A stretch of 6,571 bases of DNA from an uncultured Oscillospiraceae bacterium (GCA_902461995.1 CABQAA010000120.1:1-6571); one strand, 5' to 3'. Counted from the stretch's first letter, positions 1-6,154 are shown. A program made the numbers and translations. The notes: a model not told the origin generated them from the letters alone.

Positions 1-626
1 AAAAGGGATGCCGCGTCACCCTGGTGGATTTGTCGGCCGGCCATATCCGGCTGGCCGGAGAGAAGGCCCGGGAGGCGGGGGTTTCGCTGGAAACCCATAC
101 CGCCAATTGTCTGGAGCTCGGCGCGCTGGGGCTGGGGACGTTTGATCATGTGCTGTTCATGGGGCCGCTGTATCATTTGCAGGAGAAAGCCGATCAGGTA
201 AAAGGTGTGGAAATCGCGCTCGAACACCTGAAACAAGGCGGGCTCTTTTACGCCTCGTTCATCCTGGCGTTTGCCGGCATTTTGTACGATCTGCAATATG
301 CCGGGTTTATTCAGGACGATATTGCCAATCCCGCCACGGCCAAACTGGTGGAAGCGGTGGCCAGCGGGGCGGATTACAGCGGGCCGGGATTCACCTCGGT
401 GTACTTCCACCATCAGCGCAACATCGCGTCGTTTATGGAGCCGTTTGGGCTGGAAAAACTCCATTTGTTCGGACAGGAAGGGATTTTGGCCCCAAATAAA
501 AACGACCTTCTGAAGCGCAGCGAAGCCGAGATACGCTGCTGGGTGGAACTGGCCAAGTCCTATCTGGAGCTTCCCGAATTTCTCAGCTGGTCGGAACATG
601 CGATGTATATTGGAAGAAAACAATGA
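1..626 (+). CDS. SAM-dependent class I methyltransferase, 5'-truncated by window edge
   Basis: This is the C-terminal 207 residues of a class I (Rossmann-fold) S-adenosylmethionine-dependent methyltransferase. The frame is open from base 3 and ends at the TGA at 624-626. The GTG at 24 is not the true start, because the conserved segment KGCRVTLVDLS runs through it. That segment is the second beta strand of the SAM fold, ending in the acidic residue that binds the ribose of SAM. The glycine-rich motif I must lie just left of the window. FDHVLFMGPLYHL, about 50 residues further on, matches the motif IV/post-IV region of Methyltransf_11/25-type enzymes. A helical C-terminal part (GADYSGPGFTSVYFHH and after) probably forms the substrate lid. 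The substrate cannot be told from sequence. It is convergent with the minus-strand operon to its right. Confidence is high for the fold and low for any specific reaction. Confidence 0.85.
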   Translation, partial: KGCRVTLVDLSAGHIRLAGEKAREAGVSLETHTANCLELGALGLGTFDHVLFMGPLYHLQEKADQVKGVEIALEHLKQGGLFYASFILAFAGILYDLQYAGFIQDDIANPATAKLVEAVASGADYSGPGFTSVYFHHQRNIASFMEPFGLEKLHLFGQEGILAPNKNDLLKRSEAEIRCWVELAKSYLELPEFLSWSEHAMYIGRKQ

Positions 627-702
627 GGACCGCATACTAGGCGTCTCATCGCTTTAGCACTTCGGGTGACGGGTTCCGGCCGGTCATCTCGCAGGTTCAC
701 TC

Positions 703-749
703 AAAACACACGGGGCATGCCGCCGATGCGCGGCACGCCCCGTGTGTTT
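703..749 (-). terminator. Long hairpin terminator of the minus-strand DUF1836-SHOCT operon
   Basis: Arms 704-722 and 731-749 form a 19-bp stem around an 8-nt loop (723-730). The only plus-strand mismatch (A717 opposite C736) becomes a G-U pair in the minus-strand transcript, and the run AAAA at 703-706 gives UUUU at the minus-strand 3' end. Read on the plus strand, the stem has an A-C mismatch and is followed by CCC. It therefore fits best as the terminator of the SHOCT gene, whose stop is at 762, only 12 bases before the stem. It may also stop plus-strand transcription from the methyltransferase gene, since no other hairpin with a T-run was seen between 627 and 702. The U-tract is short. Confidence 0.75.
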
Positions 750-761
750 CCCGAGGACTTC

Positions 762-1163
762 CTATATCTCCTCCAATATTTCCCGACGTCGCCGGTCGTA
801 TTCCTCCGCGGTGATGAGCCCCTGCTGATGCAGGTCCCGCAGGGTTTCGAGACGTTCCTCCGGTGTCTTCACCGAGGCGGTGGACGGGGATGGAGACGGC
901 TGAGTCGGCGGTACGATGACGGGCGGGGCCGGAGACGCCTCCTCGTCTTCAAACCGGATCTCGCCGGTGGGCACGCCTTTGTCGGAAAAGGCGTTGATCC
1001 CGTTCATAACGGTAATGACGAGGGCGATGAGGGTCCAGAAAAGACCGAACGCGCCGAACTGCGGAATCACAAGGAACAGTCCGATCAGAATAAAAATTAT
1101 TCCGACCGCCAATCCAAAGGCGGAGTTCGTTTTGCTGGGGCGGTATTCTATGCGTCTTCTCAT
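762..1163 (-). CDS. Small two-helix membrane protein with C-terminal SHOCT domain
   Basis: The protein has 133 residues. A basic N-terminus (MRRRIEYR) precedes two hydrophobic helices at about residues 15-33 and 39-57. Then comes an acidic stretch (FEDEEASP), a flexible Pro/Ser/Thr linker (about 76-100), and at 102-131 a SHOCT-type module with the pattern RLETLRDLHQQGLITAEEY followed by basic residues. SHOCT (short C-terminal domain) occurs at the ends of many unrelated bacterial proteins and is thought to mediate oligomerisation or protein contacts. Both termini should be cytoplasmic, putting SHOCT inside the cell. The ATG at 1163 is preceded by AAAAGGAGA with an 8-nt spacer. The gene lies 27 nt downstream of the DUF1836 gene and should be co-transcribed with it. 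The biochemical function is unknown. A plus-strand frame crossing the same region (666-1220) has no recognisable features. Confidence 0.85.
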   Translation of the reverse strand: MRRRIEYRPSKTNSAFGLAVGIIFILIGLFLVIPQFGAFGLFWTLIALVITVMNGINAFSDKGVPTGEIRFEDEEASPAPPVIVPPTQPSPSPSTASVKTPEERLETLRDLHQQGLITAEEYDRRRREILEEI

Positions 1164-1190
1164 AGCCGGATCTCCTTTTCAGATAATAGA

Positions 1191-1772
1191 TCAGGAGGCA
1201 TCGCCCTTTTCTTTCCGTGACTTGCGGGGTTCCTTGCTTTCGGGGGGCGGATCCGGCGCCAGACTGTCGAGAATCCGGGCGGCGGCGATCCGTCTCGCGT
1301 TGGCCTCAAGGGCCAGCCCGATGGCAAGCTGATACATGGTTTCCTCTCCCTGATCGGAAAGGCCCTCCACCCGTTCGGCCACCTCTTTGAGGGCGATGTT
1401 CTGCGCGTCTGCGAAATCCTGATAGAGATCGCGGATCGGCTGCACCTCAGTCAGCCCCCGCAGGGTGGAATCGATTTCGGGCAGAGACAGCACCGATTTC
1501 AGGGTGCAGATCATAAGCAGACGGGAGAGATGTTCCCGCCCGTATTTTTTTTGACTCGGCCGGGGCAGTACGCCGTCCTTGACGTAATTGTTGATCATGC
1601 TGGGGGTCAAAAGGCGTTCTCCCTCCAGGGAAAAGGGATCGAGTTCCTTGCTCATCAGGGTGATGACCTGGTCCATATAGAGGTCCAGCTCCGGCAGGCG
1701 GTCCCAGGATATGGGCTCATAGTGGAGCACCGATTCGACCCACTGCCACAATTTTTCTTCTTTATCCCCCAT
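1191..1772 (-). CDS. DUF1836 family protein, MerR-like helix-turn-helix
   Basis: The protein has 193 residues and is probably cytoplasmic. Residues 54-95 carry the DUF1836 signature: LLTPSMINNYVKDGVLPRP, then the basic segment SQKKYGREHLSRLLMI. This resembles the winged helix-turn-helix of MerR regulators, in which the helices and wing contact DNA. Residues 100-170 are helical (LPEIDSTLRGL onward) and may be the sensing or dimerisation part. The C-terminal 20 residues are a charged Pro/Lys/Arg tail. There is no cysteine cluster typical of metal-sensing MerR proteins. The ATG at 1772 has GGAAGGAGA upstream at 7-8 nt spacing; a longer overlapping frame starting at 1837 has no such site. The gene is first in a two-gene operon with the SHOCT membrane protein and divergent from the SGNH hydrolase, so it may regulate its own promoter or the divergent one. 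That role is inferred from context only. Confidence 0.82.
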   Translation of the reverse strand: MGDKEEKLWQWVESVLHYEPISWDRLPELDLYMDQVITLMSKELDPFSLEGERLLTPSMINNYVKDGVLPRPSQKKYGREHLSRLLMICTLKSVLSLPEIDSTLRGLTEVQPIRDLYQDFADAQNIALKEVAERVEGLSDQGEETMYQLAIGLALEANARRIAAARILDSLAPDPPPESKEPRKSRKEKGDAS

Positions 1773-1808
1773 AGGGCGTCTCCTTCCACTTCCAAAACAT
1801 CTGTATAA

Positions 1809-1837
1809 AGTATAACATGATTCGCCATACTATTCAA
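1809..1837 (-). promoter_or_regulatory. Sigma-A promoter for the DUF1836-SHOCT operon
   Basis: On the minus strand, TTGAAT (1837-1832) and TATACT (1814-1809) are separated by exactly 17 nt, close to the housekeeping consensus TTGACA-N17-TATAAT. Transcription should begin near 1802, leaving a leader of roughly 30 nt that contains the GGAAGGAGA ribosome binding site before the ATG at 1772. This is a motif match only. Confidence 0.7.
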
Positions 1838-1860
1838 GACGAATACGACACATGGGATGA

Positions 1861-1913
1861 ATTGTTAACAATCATGTAACATAGTTTTTAAAACTATGTG
1901 TTATCATTATAAC
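1861..1913 (+). promoter_or_regulatory. Cluster of three inverted repeats and probable promoter of the SGNH hydrolase gene
   Basis: Three adjacent inverted repeats fill the space before the hydrolase gene. ATTGTTAACAAT (1861-1872) is a perfect 12-bp palindrome. ACATAGTTTT (1879-1888) and AAAACTATGT (1890-1899) are perfect 10-bp arms around one T. GTTAT (1900-1904) and ATAAC (1909-1913) form the third. Possible -10 elements are TATCAT (1902-1907) and TATAAC (1908-1913); neither has a good -35 at 16-18 nt, which fits an activator-dependent or repressible promoter. The region lies upstream of the minus-strand promoter as well, so one regulator could act on both genes. Half-sites GTTAAC (1864) and TGTAAC (1875) are 11 bp apart, like a weak Pho box. 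Which protein binds here is unknown. Confidence 0.5.
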
Positions 1914-1914
1914 C

Positions 1915-1925
1915 AAAGGGGTGAT
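1915..1925 (+). promoter_or_regulatory. Ribosome binding site of the SGNH hydrolase gene
   Basis: AAAGGGGTGAT at 1915-1925 is closely complementary to the 3' end of 16S rRNA and lies 5 nt before the ATG at 1931, which fixes that ATG as the start. Confidence 0.75.
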
Positions 1926-1930
1926 CGGAT

Positions 1931-2644
1931 ATGCGGAATATTCGCAGCATCACATTATGGGGAGACAGCGTTATGAAGGGCGTGGTCTATGACGAGCAGA
2001 GGGGCCGGTACGGTCTGCTGTCCGAAAACGCGGCCGTAAAGGCTTCGCGGACGCTGGGCCTGACTCTGTGCAACCGGGCCCGCATGGGCTGTACGGTGAC
2101 AAAGGGACTGACGATTATGCGCCGCGATATCGAAAGCGGCGTGAATTCCGAGGCGGCACTCATCGAGTTTGGCGGCAACGACTGCGATTACGACTGGGCG
2201 GCCATCGCGGCGGACCCCATGGCGGATCATCAGCCCAAGACTCCGCTTGCCCTCTTTACCGAACAGCTCCGGGAGATGATCACCCTGACAAGGCAGAAGG
2301 GGATGCAGCCGGTGATGACTACCCTGCCGCCTATTCACGCCCGCCGGTATTTCCGTTTCTTTACACGGGACGGGCTGTCGCAGGAAAACATCCTTCTCTG
2401 GTTGGGGGACGTCGAGCATATCTACCGCTGGCACGAACGTTACAACGGCGCGGTCGTGCAGACGGCACAGGAGTGCGGCGTGCCTCTGATCGACGTGCGG
2501 GATGCGTTTTTATCGGAACGGCGGTACGGCGATCTGCTCTGCGCAGACGGAATCCATCCCAATGCCAAGGGCCACGCCCTCATCCAAAAGGTGTTTGAAT
2601 CCTTCGGACTGGATATAGAAACTCATCCGGCGTTGGCCATATAA
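1931..2644 (+). CDS. SGNH/GDSL-family hydrolase (esterase/lipase-like)
   Basis: The protein has 237 residues and no signal peptide, so it is probably cytoplasmic. The four conserved blocks of the SGNH superfamily are present in order: WGDSV near the N-terminus with nucleophile Ser13; Gly53 in RMGCTV (oxyanion hole); GGNDCD with Asn83 (oxyanion hole); and DGIHPNAKGH with Asp206 and His209 completing the catalytic triad. The family hydrolyses ester bonds in lipids, acetylated sugars or thioesters; the substrate here cannot be assigned. The region between blocks III and V (about 95-180) is longer than in minimal members and rich in aromatic and basic residues (ARRYFRFF, IYRWHERYNG), so it may form the substrate lid. 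The gene has its own promoter region and a strong terminator, so it is probably monocistronic. All catalytic residues are intact. Confidence 0.9.
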   Translation: MRNIRSITLWGDSVMKGVVYDEQRGRYGLLSENAAVKASRTLGLTLCNRARMGCTVTKGLTIMRRDIESGVNSEAALIEFGGNDCDYDWAAIAADPMADHQPKTPLALFTEQLREMITLTRQKGMQPVMTTLPPIHARRYFRFFTRDGLSQENILLWLGDVEHIYRWHERYNGAVVQTAQECGVPLIDVRDAFLSERRYGDLLCADGIHPNAKGHALIQKVFESFGLDIETHPALAI

Positions 2645-2685
2645 CCAATTGTATAAAACGGACGGAATATACAAACTTGTCGACC

Positions 2686-2718
2686 AATCCGCGGACCATA
2701 CAGGGCCGCGGATTTTTT
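2686..2718 (+). terminator. Rho-independent terminator of the SGNH hydrolase gene
   Basis: Perfect 9-bp arms AATCCGCGG (2686-2694) and CCGCGGATT (2706-2714) with an 11-nt loop are followed directly by a T-run (TTTTTT at 2713-2718, the first two within the stem). The element lies 41 nt after the stop codon and insulates the pst operon from read-through. Confidence 0.88.
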
Positions 2719-2725
2719 GTATTTT

Positions 2726-2757
2726 GCCGCGGATATCCGTTTCTTACGGGTAGCGGC
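2726..2757 (+). repeat. Small nested inverted repeat between terminator and pst promoter
   Basis: GCCGC (2726-2730) pairs with GCGGC (2753-2757), enclosing a second small stem CCGT (2737-2740) and ACGG (2746-2749) with a TTCTT loop. CCGCGGAT at 2727-2734 also repeats the right arm of the preceding terminator, so alternative pairing is possible. No T-run follows. No function is evident. Confidence 0.3.
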
Positions 2758-2808
2758 CATAGAATAGTGAAATACTAGGAACGGAAGCGGCGGCTCATTT
2801 GTTAAAAA

Positions 2809-2852
2809 GTTAAAGCAGTTCTAAACCATGCTTAACATTCGTCTAACAAAGG
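2809..2852 (+). promoter_or_regulatory. Pho-box array: four half-sites at 11-bp period, upstream of pstS
   Basis: The hexamers GTTAAA (2809), TCTAAA (2820), CTTAAC (2831) and TCTAAC (2842) start exactly 11 bp apart. Each shares a central TAA core. Direct repeats with an 11-bp period are the hallmark of sites bound in tandem by PhoB/PhoP-family response regulators; the B. subtilis PhoP half-site is TT(A/C/T)A(C/T)A. A further GTTAAA at 2801 is out of phase (8 bp) and may be incidental. The array lies directly upstream of the -10 element of a phosphate transporter operon, which supports induction by phosphate starvation. The regulator itself is not encoded in the window. Confidence 0.8.
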
Positions 2853-2857
2853 AAGCC

Positions 2858-2863
2858 TAAACT
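2858..2863 (+). promoter_or_regulatory. Candidate -10 element of the pst operon promoter
   Basis: TAAACT matches TATAAT at four of six positions and starts 16 bp after the start of the last Pho half-site, so that half-site occupies the -35 position, as in PhoB-activated promoters. No good -35 hexamer is present. Transcription would begin near 2870, giving a leader of about 38 nt with AGGAGG at 2895-2900, 7 nt before the pstS ATG. Confidence 0.5.
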
Positions 2864-2907
2864 GGTGCCAGACAAGAAAAAAGAGAAGACAAACAGGAGG
2901 AAACGAC

Positions 2908-3795
2908 ATGCTGAAGAAAATCATGGCAATATCTGCCGCGGCCCTGCTCGGGGCCGCCGCCCTGACCGGCTGCACCGGCGGGGAAGTGGGTGCGAATTCA
3001 TCCGCGACCGGAAACTCCGGCAAAAATGAGCCGGCGTCGAGCGAAGCGGCCAAACTGACCGGCACTCTGACCATGGCGGGCTCTACCTCGATGGAGAAAA
3101 TCTGCGGATCCCTCAATGAGGCGTTCGGAGAGAAGAATCCCGACCTGACGATCGATCTGCAGTTCGGCGGATCCGGCGCCGCCATCACGGCTCTGAACGC
3201 GGGAACTGCTCAGATCGGCAACCTCTCCCGGGCGGTCAAGGACAGCGAGAATCCGGACGGTAAATTTGAGACCATCACCATTGCGCTCGACGGCATCGCG
3301 GTCGTTGTACACAAAAACAACCCGGTGGCCGATCTGACGGCCGAACAGCTCGCCTCCATTTTCAAAAAAGAGACGACCAACTGGAAAGATGTCGGCGGCG
3401 CGGACAAGACGATCACCCTCATCGGACGGGAGACCGGTTCGGGTACCCGCGACGGCTTTGAAGAGGTCCTGAAGGTCAAGGACGCCTGCCAATACGACGC
3501 GACCCTCGATTCCACCGGCGCGGTGGTGGCCCGGGTTGCTTCAGATGAAAACGCCATCGGATACGTCTCCTTCGCTTCGGTCGGGGAGAGCGTCAAGGCG
3601 CTCAAAGTGGGCGGTGTGGCGCCTTCCGAACCCACGATCGCGGATAAAACCTACACCATTCAGCGTCCCTTTGTCCAAGCTTATCTTAAAAACACCAAGG
3701 ACACCCGGGTGCAGGCGTACGTCGAATTCCTGAAAACCGACGAGGCGCAAAAGATGATTCTCGACGCGGGTCTGGTACCTCAGAAGTTCTGGTAA
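2908..3795 (+). CDS. pstS: Phosphate ABC transporter substrate-binding lipoprotein PstS
   Basis: This 295-residue extracytoplasmic protein binds inorganic phosphate and delivers it to the PstC-PstA channel. It begins with a lipoprotein signal peptide: MLKK, a hydrophobic core at residues 5-19, and the lipobox LTGC with Cys22 as the lipidated residue. A Gly/Ser/Asn linker (23-50) tethers the mature domain. Phosphate-contact motifs of the PstS family are present: AGSTSM (57-62), GGSGAA (87-92), SRAVKDSE (107-114), and GRETGSGTRDGF (173-184), in which Arg and the Ser-Gly-Thr trio clasp phosphate. The ATG at 2908 follows an ideal AGGAGG. The protein is a normal size for Gram-positive PstS. It is the first gene of pstSCAB, directly downstream of the Pho-box array, and is separated from pstC by a 98-nt spacer with a hairpin. 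Confidence 0.96.
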   Translation: MLKKIMAISAAALLGAAALTGCTGGEVGANSSATGNSGKNEPASSEAAKLTGTLTMAGSTSMEKICGSLNEAFGEKNPDLTIDLQFGGSGAAITALNAGTAQIGNLSRAVKDSENPDGKFETITIALDGIAVVVHKNNPVADLTAEQLASIFKKETTNWKDVGGADKTITLIGRETGSGTRDGFEEVLKVKDACQYDATLDSTGAVVARVASDENAIGYVSFASVGESVKALKVGGVAPSEPTIADKTYTIQRPFVQAYLKNTKDTRVQAYVEFLKTDEAQKMILDAGLVPQKFW

Positions 3796-3819
3796 GTCTT
3801 CCTTATAACACACAGGCGG

Positions 3820-3844
3820 CCCGCCCCGGACTTTCCGCGGCGGG
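3820..3844 (+). other. Intercistronic GC-rich hairpin between pstS and pstC
   Basis: CCCGCC (3820-3825) pairs with GGCGGG (3839-3844), and CGGA (3827-3830) with TCCG (3834-3837) around a 3-nt CTT loop, with a single C-C mismatch between the two stems. No T-run follows, so it is not a standard terminator. A stable hairpin here could protect the 3' end of pstS mRNA or partly attenuate read-through, making more PstS than PstC, PstA and PstB. That stoichiometry is common for binding-protein genes; the role here is inferred. Confidence 0.55.
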
Positions 3845-3880
3845 ATTCGCCATGCAGAAGATACATTCCGGCAGAGAAAC

Positions 3881-3889
3881 GGGAGGAAT
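3881..3889 (+). promoter_or_regulatory. Ribosome binding site that decides the pstC start
   Basis: GGGAGGAAT sits about 7 nt before the ATG at 3894. The upstream in-frame ATG at 3852 has no purine-rich site before it (the preceding bases are GGGATTCGCC, part of the intercistronic hairpin), so 3894 is preferred. Confidence 0.8.
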
Positions 3890-3893
3890 CCAC

Positions 3894-5231
3894 ATGCAGG
3901 CGGTCATGACCAATCAAAAAGCGGAGGCGCGCGGCCGTATCCGGGACCGGATGGCGGCGGTTCTGGCCGTCGCCGCCGCAGGGCTGCTGATAGCCCAGTT
4001 CTTTTTTCCATTCGTGACCTTTCGGCCGGATAACACGGCCTACACGTTCACGTCCCTTCAGATGATGACCGGGTTCCTGCGTTTTGAAGGGACCGTGATT
4101 GCCGTGCCGTGGGCGGGGAAGCTCTGCGCGCTGCTGCCGCCGCTCCTGTCCGCGGCGGGACTGGTGCTGCTGTTTGTCCGCCGGAGAGGTCTGTCCGCCG
4201 CCTGTTTTACCCTCTCCGCGCTCGCAGGGCTGGCGTCTATGATGGTGTGCAACGCCATGTCCTCCACCTTTGTTCAGGCAGGGGCCAGCGTGATGAGCAC
4301 GGGATTCCACTGGCCGCTCATCGCTGTGCCGCTCGGGGGGATTCTCGCGGCCGTCGCCGTCCAGGCCACCCAGGGAGCGGAGCGCCTGATGGAAGCGGTC
4401 TTCCGGGTGTTTGCCTGTCTGTCTGTCGGTTCGGTGGCGGTGATCACCCTGTATATGATCCTCGCGGGGGCGCCTGCCATCGCCGAGATCGGCCTGTGGG
4501 ATTTTCTGACCGGGACGGCGTGGAGCCCGAACCAGGGGCATTACGGCATCTTGTATATGATCCTCGCCTCCATCGTCGGCATGCTCGGGGCAATTCTGAT
4601 CGGGGTGCCGGTCGGGGTGTTGACGGCCGTGTTCCTGGCTGAGTTGGCCCCGCGGCGGCTGGCCTCCCTGGTCCGTCCGGCGGTCGAGCTGCTGGCGGGC
4701 ATCCCGTCGGTTATCTACGGCTTTTTCGGGATGATGGTGGTGGTGCCTTTTATCCGCAAGCTTTTTCCGAACTCCATCGGGGACAGCCTGCTGGCCATGA
4801 TCCTGATCCTCGCGGTCATGGTGCTGCCCACCATCATCCAGGTGTCCGAAACCTCCCTTCGGGCGGTGCCGGACGCATACCGAGAAGCCTCTCTCGCTCT
4901 GGGGAACACCCGTATCGGCACGATTTTCAGAGTCTTGCTTCCCGCCTCCCGGTCGGGCATTCTGGCGGGTGTCATTCTGGGAGTGGGCCGGGCCATTGGC
5001 GAGACCATGGCCGTCATCATGGTGTGCGGCAATACGGTCAATTTCCCGGAATTGCTGAAATCCGTGCGGCCCCTGACAACCGGCGTAGTGCTGGAGCTCA
5101 GCTATTCCACCGGTCTCCACCGGCAGGCACTGTTCAGCATCGGGCTGGTGCTCTTTGTGTTTATCATGATCGTCAACATCGCGTTTACCGTGATATCCAA
5201 GAAAGGGGTGAAGATCGATGGCAAAGAATGA
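3894..5231 (+). CDS. pstC: Phosphate ABC transporter permease PstC with N-terminal four-helix extension
   Basis: This is one of the two channel-forming subunits of the Pst phosphate importer, 445 residues from the preferred ATG. Residues from about 163 to the end are a typical PstC: ERLMEAVFRVF opens the first helix, followed by LWDFLTGTAWSPN (202-213), LLAGIPSVIYGFFG (266-279), the coupling loop EASLALGNTRIGTIFRVLLP (331-350) that docks on PstB, and GRAIGETMAV (365-374). Ahead of this lies an extra 160 residues with hydrophobic helices at about 21-41, 76-95, 99-118 and 141-157. The RRR after helix 2 (96-98) suits a cytoplasmic loop. Four added helices keep the PstC topology. Typical PstC proteins have about 290-330 residues, so the extension is real but of unknown role. 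The gene overlaps pstA by 14 bp, suggesting translational coupling. Confidence 0.93.
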   Translation: MQAVMTNQKAEARGRIRDRMAAVLAVAAAGLLIAQFFFPFVTFRPDNTAYTFTSLQMMTGFLRFEGTVIAVPWAGKLCALLPPLLSAAGLVLLFVRRRGLSAACFTLSALAGLASMMVCNAMSSTFVQAGASVMSTGFHWPLIAVPLGGILAAVAVQATQGAERLMEAVFRVFACLSVGSVAVITLYMILAGAPAIAEIGLWDFLTGTAWSPNQGHYGILYMILASIVGMLGAILIGVPVGVLTAVFLAELAPRRLASLVRPAVELLAGIPSVIYGFFGMMVVVPFIRKLFPNSIGDSLLAMILILAVMVLPTIIQVSETSLRAVPDAYREASLALGNTRIGTIFRVLLPASRSGILAGVILGVGRAIGETMAVIMVCGNTVNFPELLKSVRPLTTGVVLELSYSTGLHRQALFSIGLVLFVFIMIVNIAFTVISKKGVKIDGKE

Positions 5232-6123
5232 AGCGGCACTCCTCACCCCGGCGGGCACGCCCTCTCTTCACCGAAAACACCGGCGGCCTCTGGATGCTTT
5301 TCTCGGGACCCTCATTGTGTTCTGCGCGGTGCTGACGGTCGCGGTTCTGGTCGGTCTGATCGGATATATCCTGATAAACGGCCTGCCCCACATTTCCTGG
5401 GACTTTCTGACGAGCTCCTATTCCGCCCGGGACGAATCGCGGCGGGGCATTCTGCCTATGCTGATCAACACCCTGTATATTGTGGTGATCACCCTCGTCA
5501 TTGTCACGCCCATCGGCCTGTCAACGGCGGTATACCTGACGCAGTACGCGAAACAGGGGAAGCTGGTGCGTTCGATCCGCTTCGCCACCGAGGTGTTATC
5601 GGGCGTGCCGTCGGTGATTTTTGGTCTGTTCGGATATACGGTTTTCTGTCAGATGCTGGGTCTCGGCACCTCGATCCTGGCCGGATGCCTGACCATGACC
5701 ATCTGCATCCTTCCCACCATTGTGCGCACGACGGAGGAGTCCCTTCTGGCCGTGCCCGAAACCTATAAAGAAGGTGCCATGGCACTCGGGGCCGGTCGTC
5801 TGCGGGTGGTGATGGGGATCGTCCTTCCCTGCGCCATGCCCGGCGTGCTCACGGCGGTCATCCTCGGTATGGGGCGGATTGTGGGCGAATCGGCCGCGCT
5901 CATTCTGACCTCCGGCCTCGCGACCGGGATGCCCAAGGGAACCTTCTCGCACATTCTGGACAGCGGCCGGACCCTGACGCTCCATCTGTACCAGACCGCC
6001 AGAGAGGCCGTGGAGCCAGACGCCTTCGGCATTGCATTTGCCACGGCGGCGGTGCTGCTGATTCTGGTGTTTGTTCTGAACCGTCTGGCCGGGCTGCTCT
6101 CCCGTGCCCTGCGCAAAGGCTGA
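5218..6123 (+). CDS. pstA: Phosphate ABC transporter permease PstA
   Basis: This is the second channel subunit of the Pst importer, 301 residues, the usual length for PstA. After a polar cytoplasmic N-terminus (1-24) there is a first membrane helix at about 27-53, the segment [20 protein letters not shown] (58-77) typical of PstA, and a helix at 80-108. Then come [14 protein letters not shown] (127-140), [16 protein letters not shown] (165-180), the EAA-type coupling loop [20 protein letters not shown] (185-204) and [10 protein letters not shown] (219-228). A final helix lies at about 270-290. The ATG at 5218 is preceded by GAAAGGGGTG with 7-nt spacing, placed inside the end of pstC. The 14-bp overlap with pstC favours coupled synthesis of the two partners. 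No anomalies are seen. Confidence 0.95.
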   Translation: MAKNEAALLTPAGTPSLHRKHRRPLDAFLGTLIVFCAVLTVAVLVGLIGYILINGLPHISWDFLTSSYSARDESRRGILPMLINTLYIVVITLVIVTPIGLSTAVYLTQYAKQGKLVRSIRFATEVLSGVPSVIFGLFGYTVFCQMLGLGTSILAGCLTMTICILPTIVRTTEESLLAVPETYKEGAMALGAGRLRVVMGIVLPCAMPGVLTAVILGMGRIVGESAALILTSGLATGMPKGTFSHILDSGRTLTLHLYQTAREAVEPDAFGIAFATAAVLLILVFVLNRLAGLLSRALRKG

Positions 6124-6154
6124 AAATCCCACAGGAAAGGACTGTATTCCGTTT

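Noticed and set aside
627..702. Possible tRNA or small RNA between the methyltransferase stop and the hairpin, suggested by GGTTC-like pieces
   Set aside because: No acceptor stem, anticodon arm or consistent cloverleaf could be formed on either strand, and no stable stem with a T-run was found.
666..1332. Two plus-strand frames (666-1220 and 916-1332) across the SHOCT gene region
   Set aside because: Arg/Gly-rich composition, no domains, and they run through the terminator hairpin and the well-supported minus-strand genes.
1655..1837. Minus-strand 60-residue frame starting at 1837
   Set aside because: It begins within the -35 of the DUF1836 promoter, overlaps the true gene in another frame and has no ribosome binding site.
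1955..2598. Open frames on both strands overlapping the SGNH hydrolase gene
   Set aside because: They have Arg/Pro/His-rich products without motifs, whereas the hydrolase frame contains all four catalytic blocks in order.
3852..3893. Upstream ATG at 3852 as the pstC start
   Set aside because: No ribosome binding site; the preceding bases belong to the intercistronic hairpin. The ATG at 3894 has GGGAGGAAT at good spacing.
3780..5258. A 492-residue open frame on the minus strand opposite pstC
   Set aside because: Its product is low-complexity and rich in His, Gln, Arg, Gly and Asp, as expected opposite a GC-rich membrane protein gene. It has no recognisable domain, while the plus-strand frame is clearly PstC.
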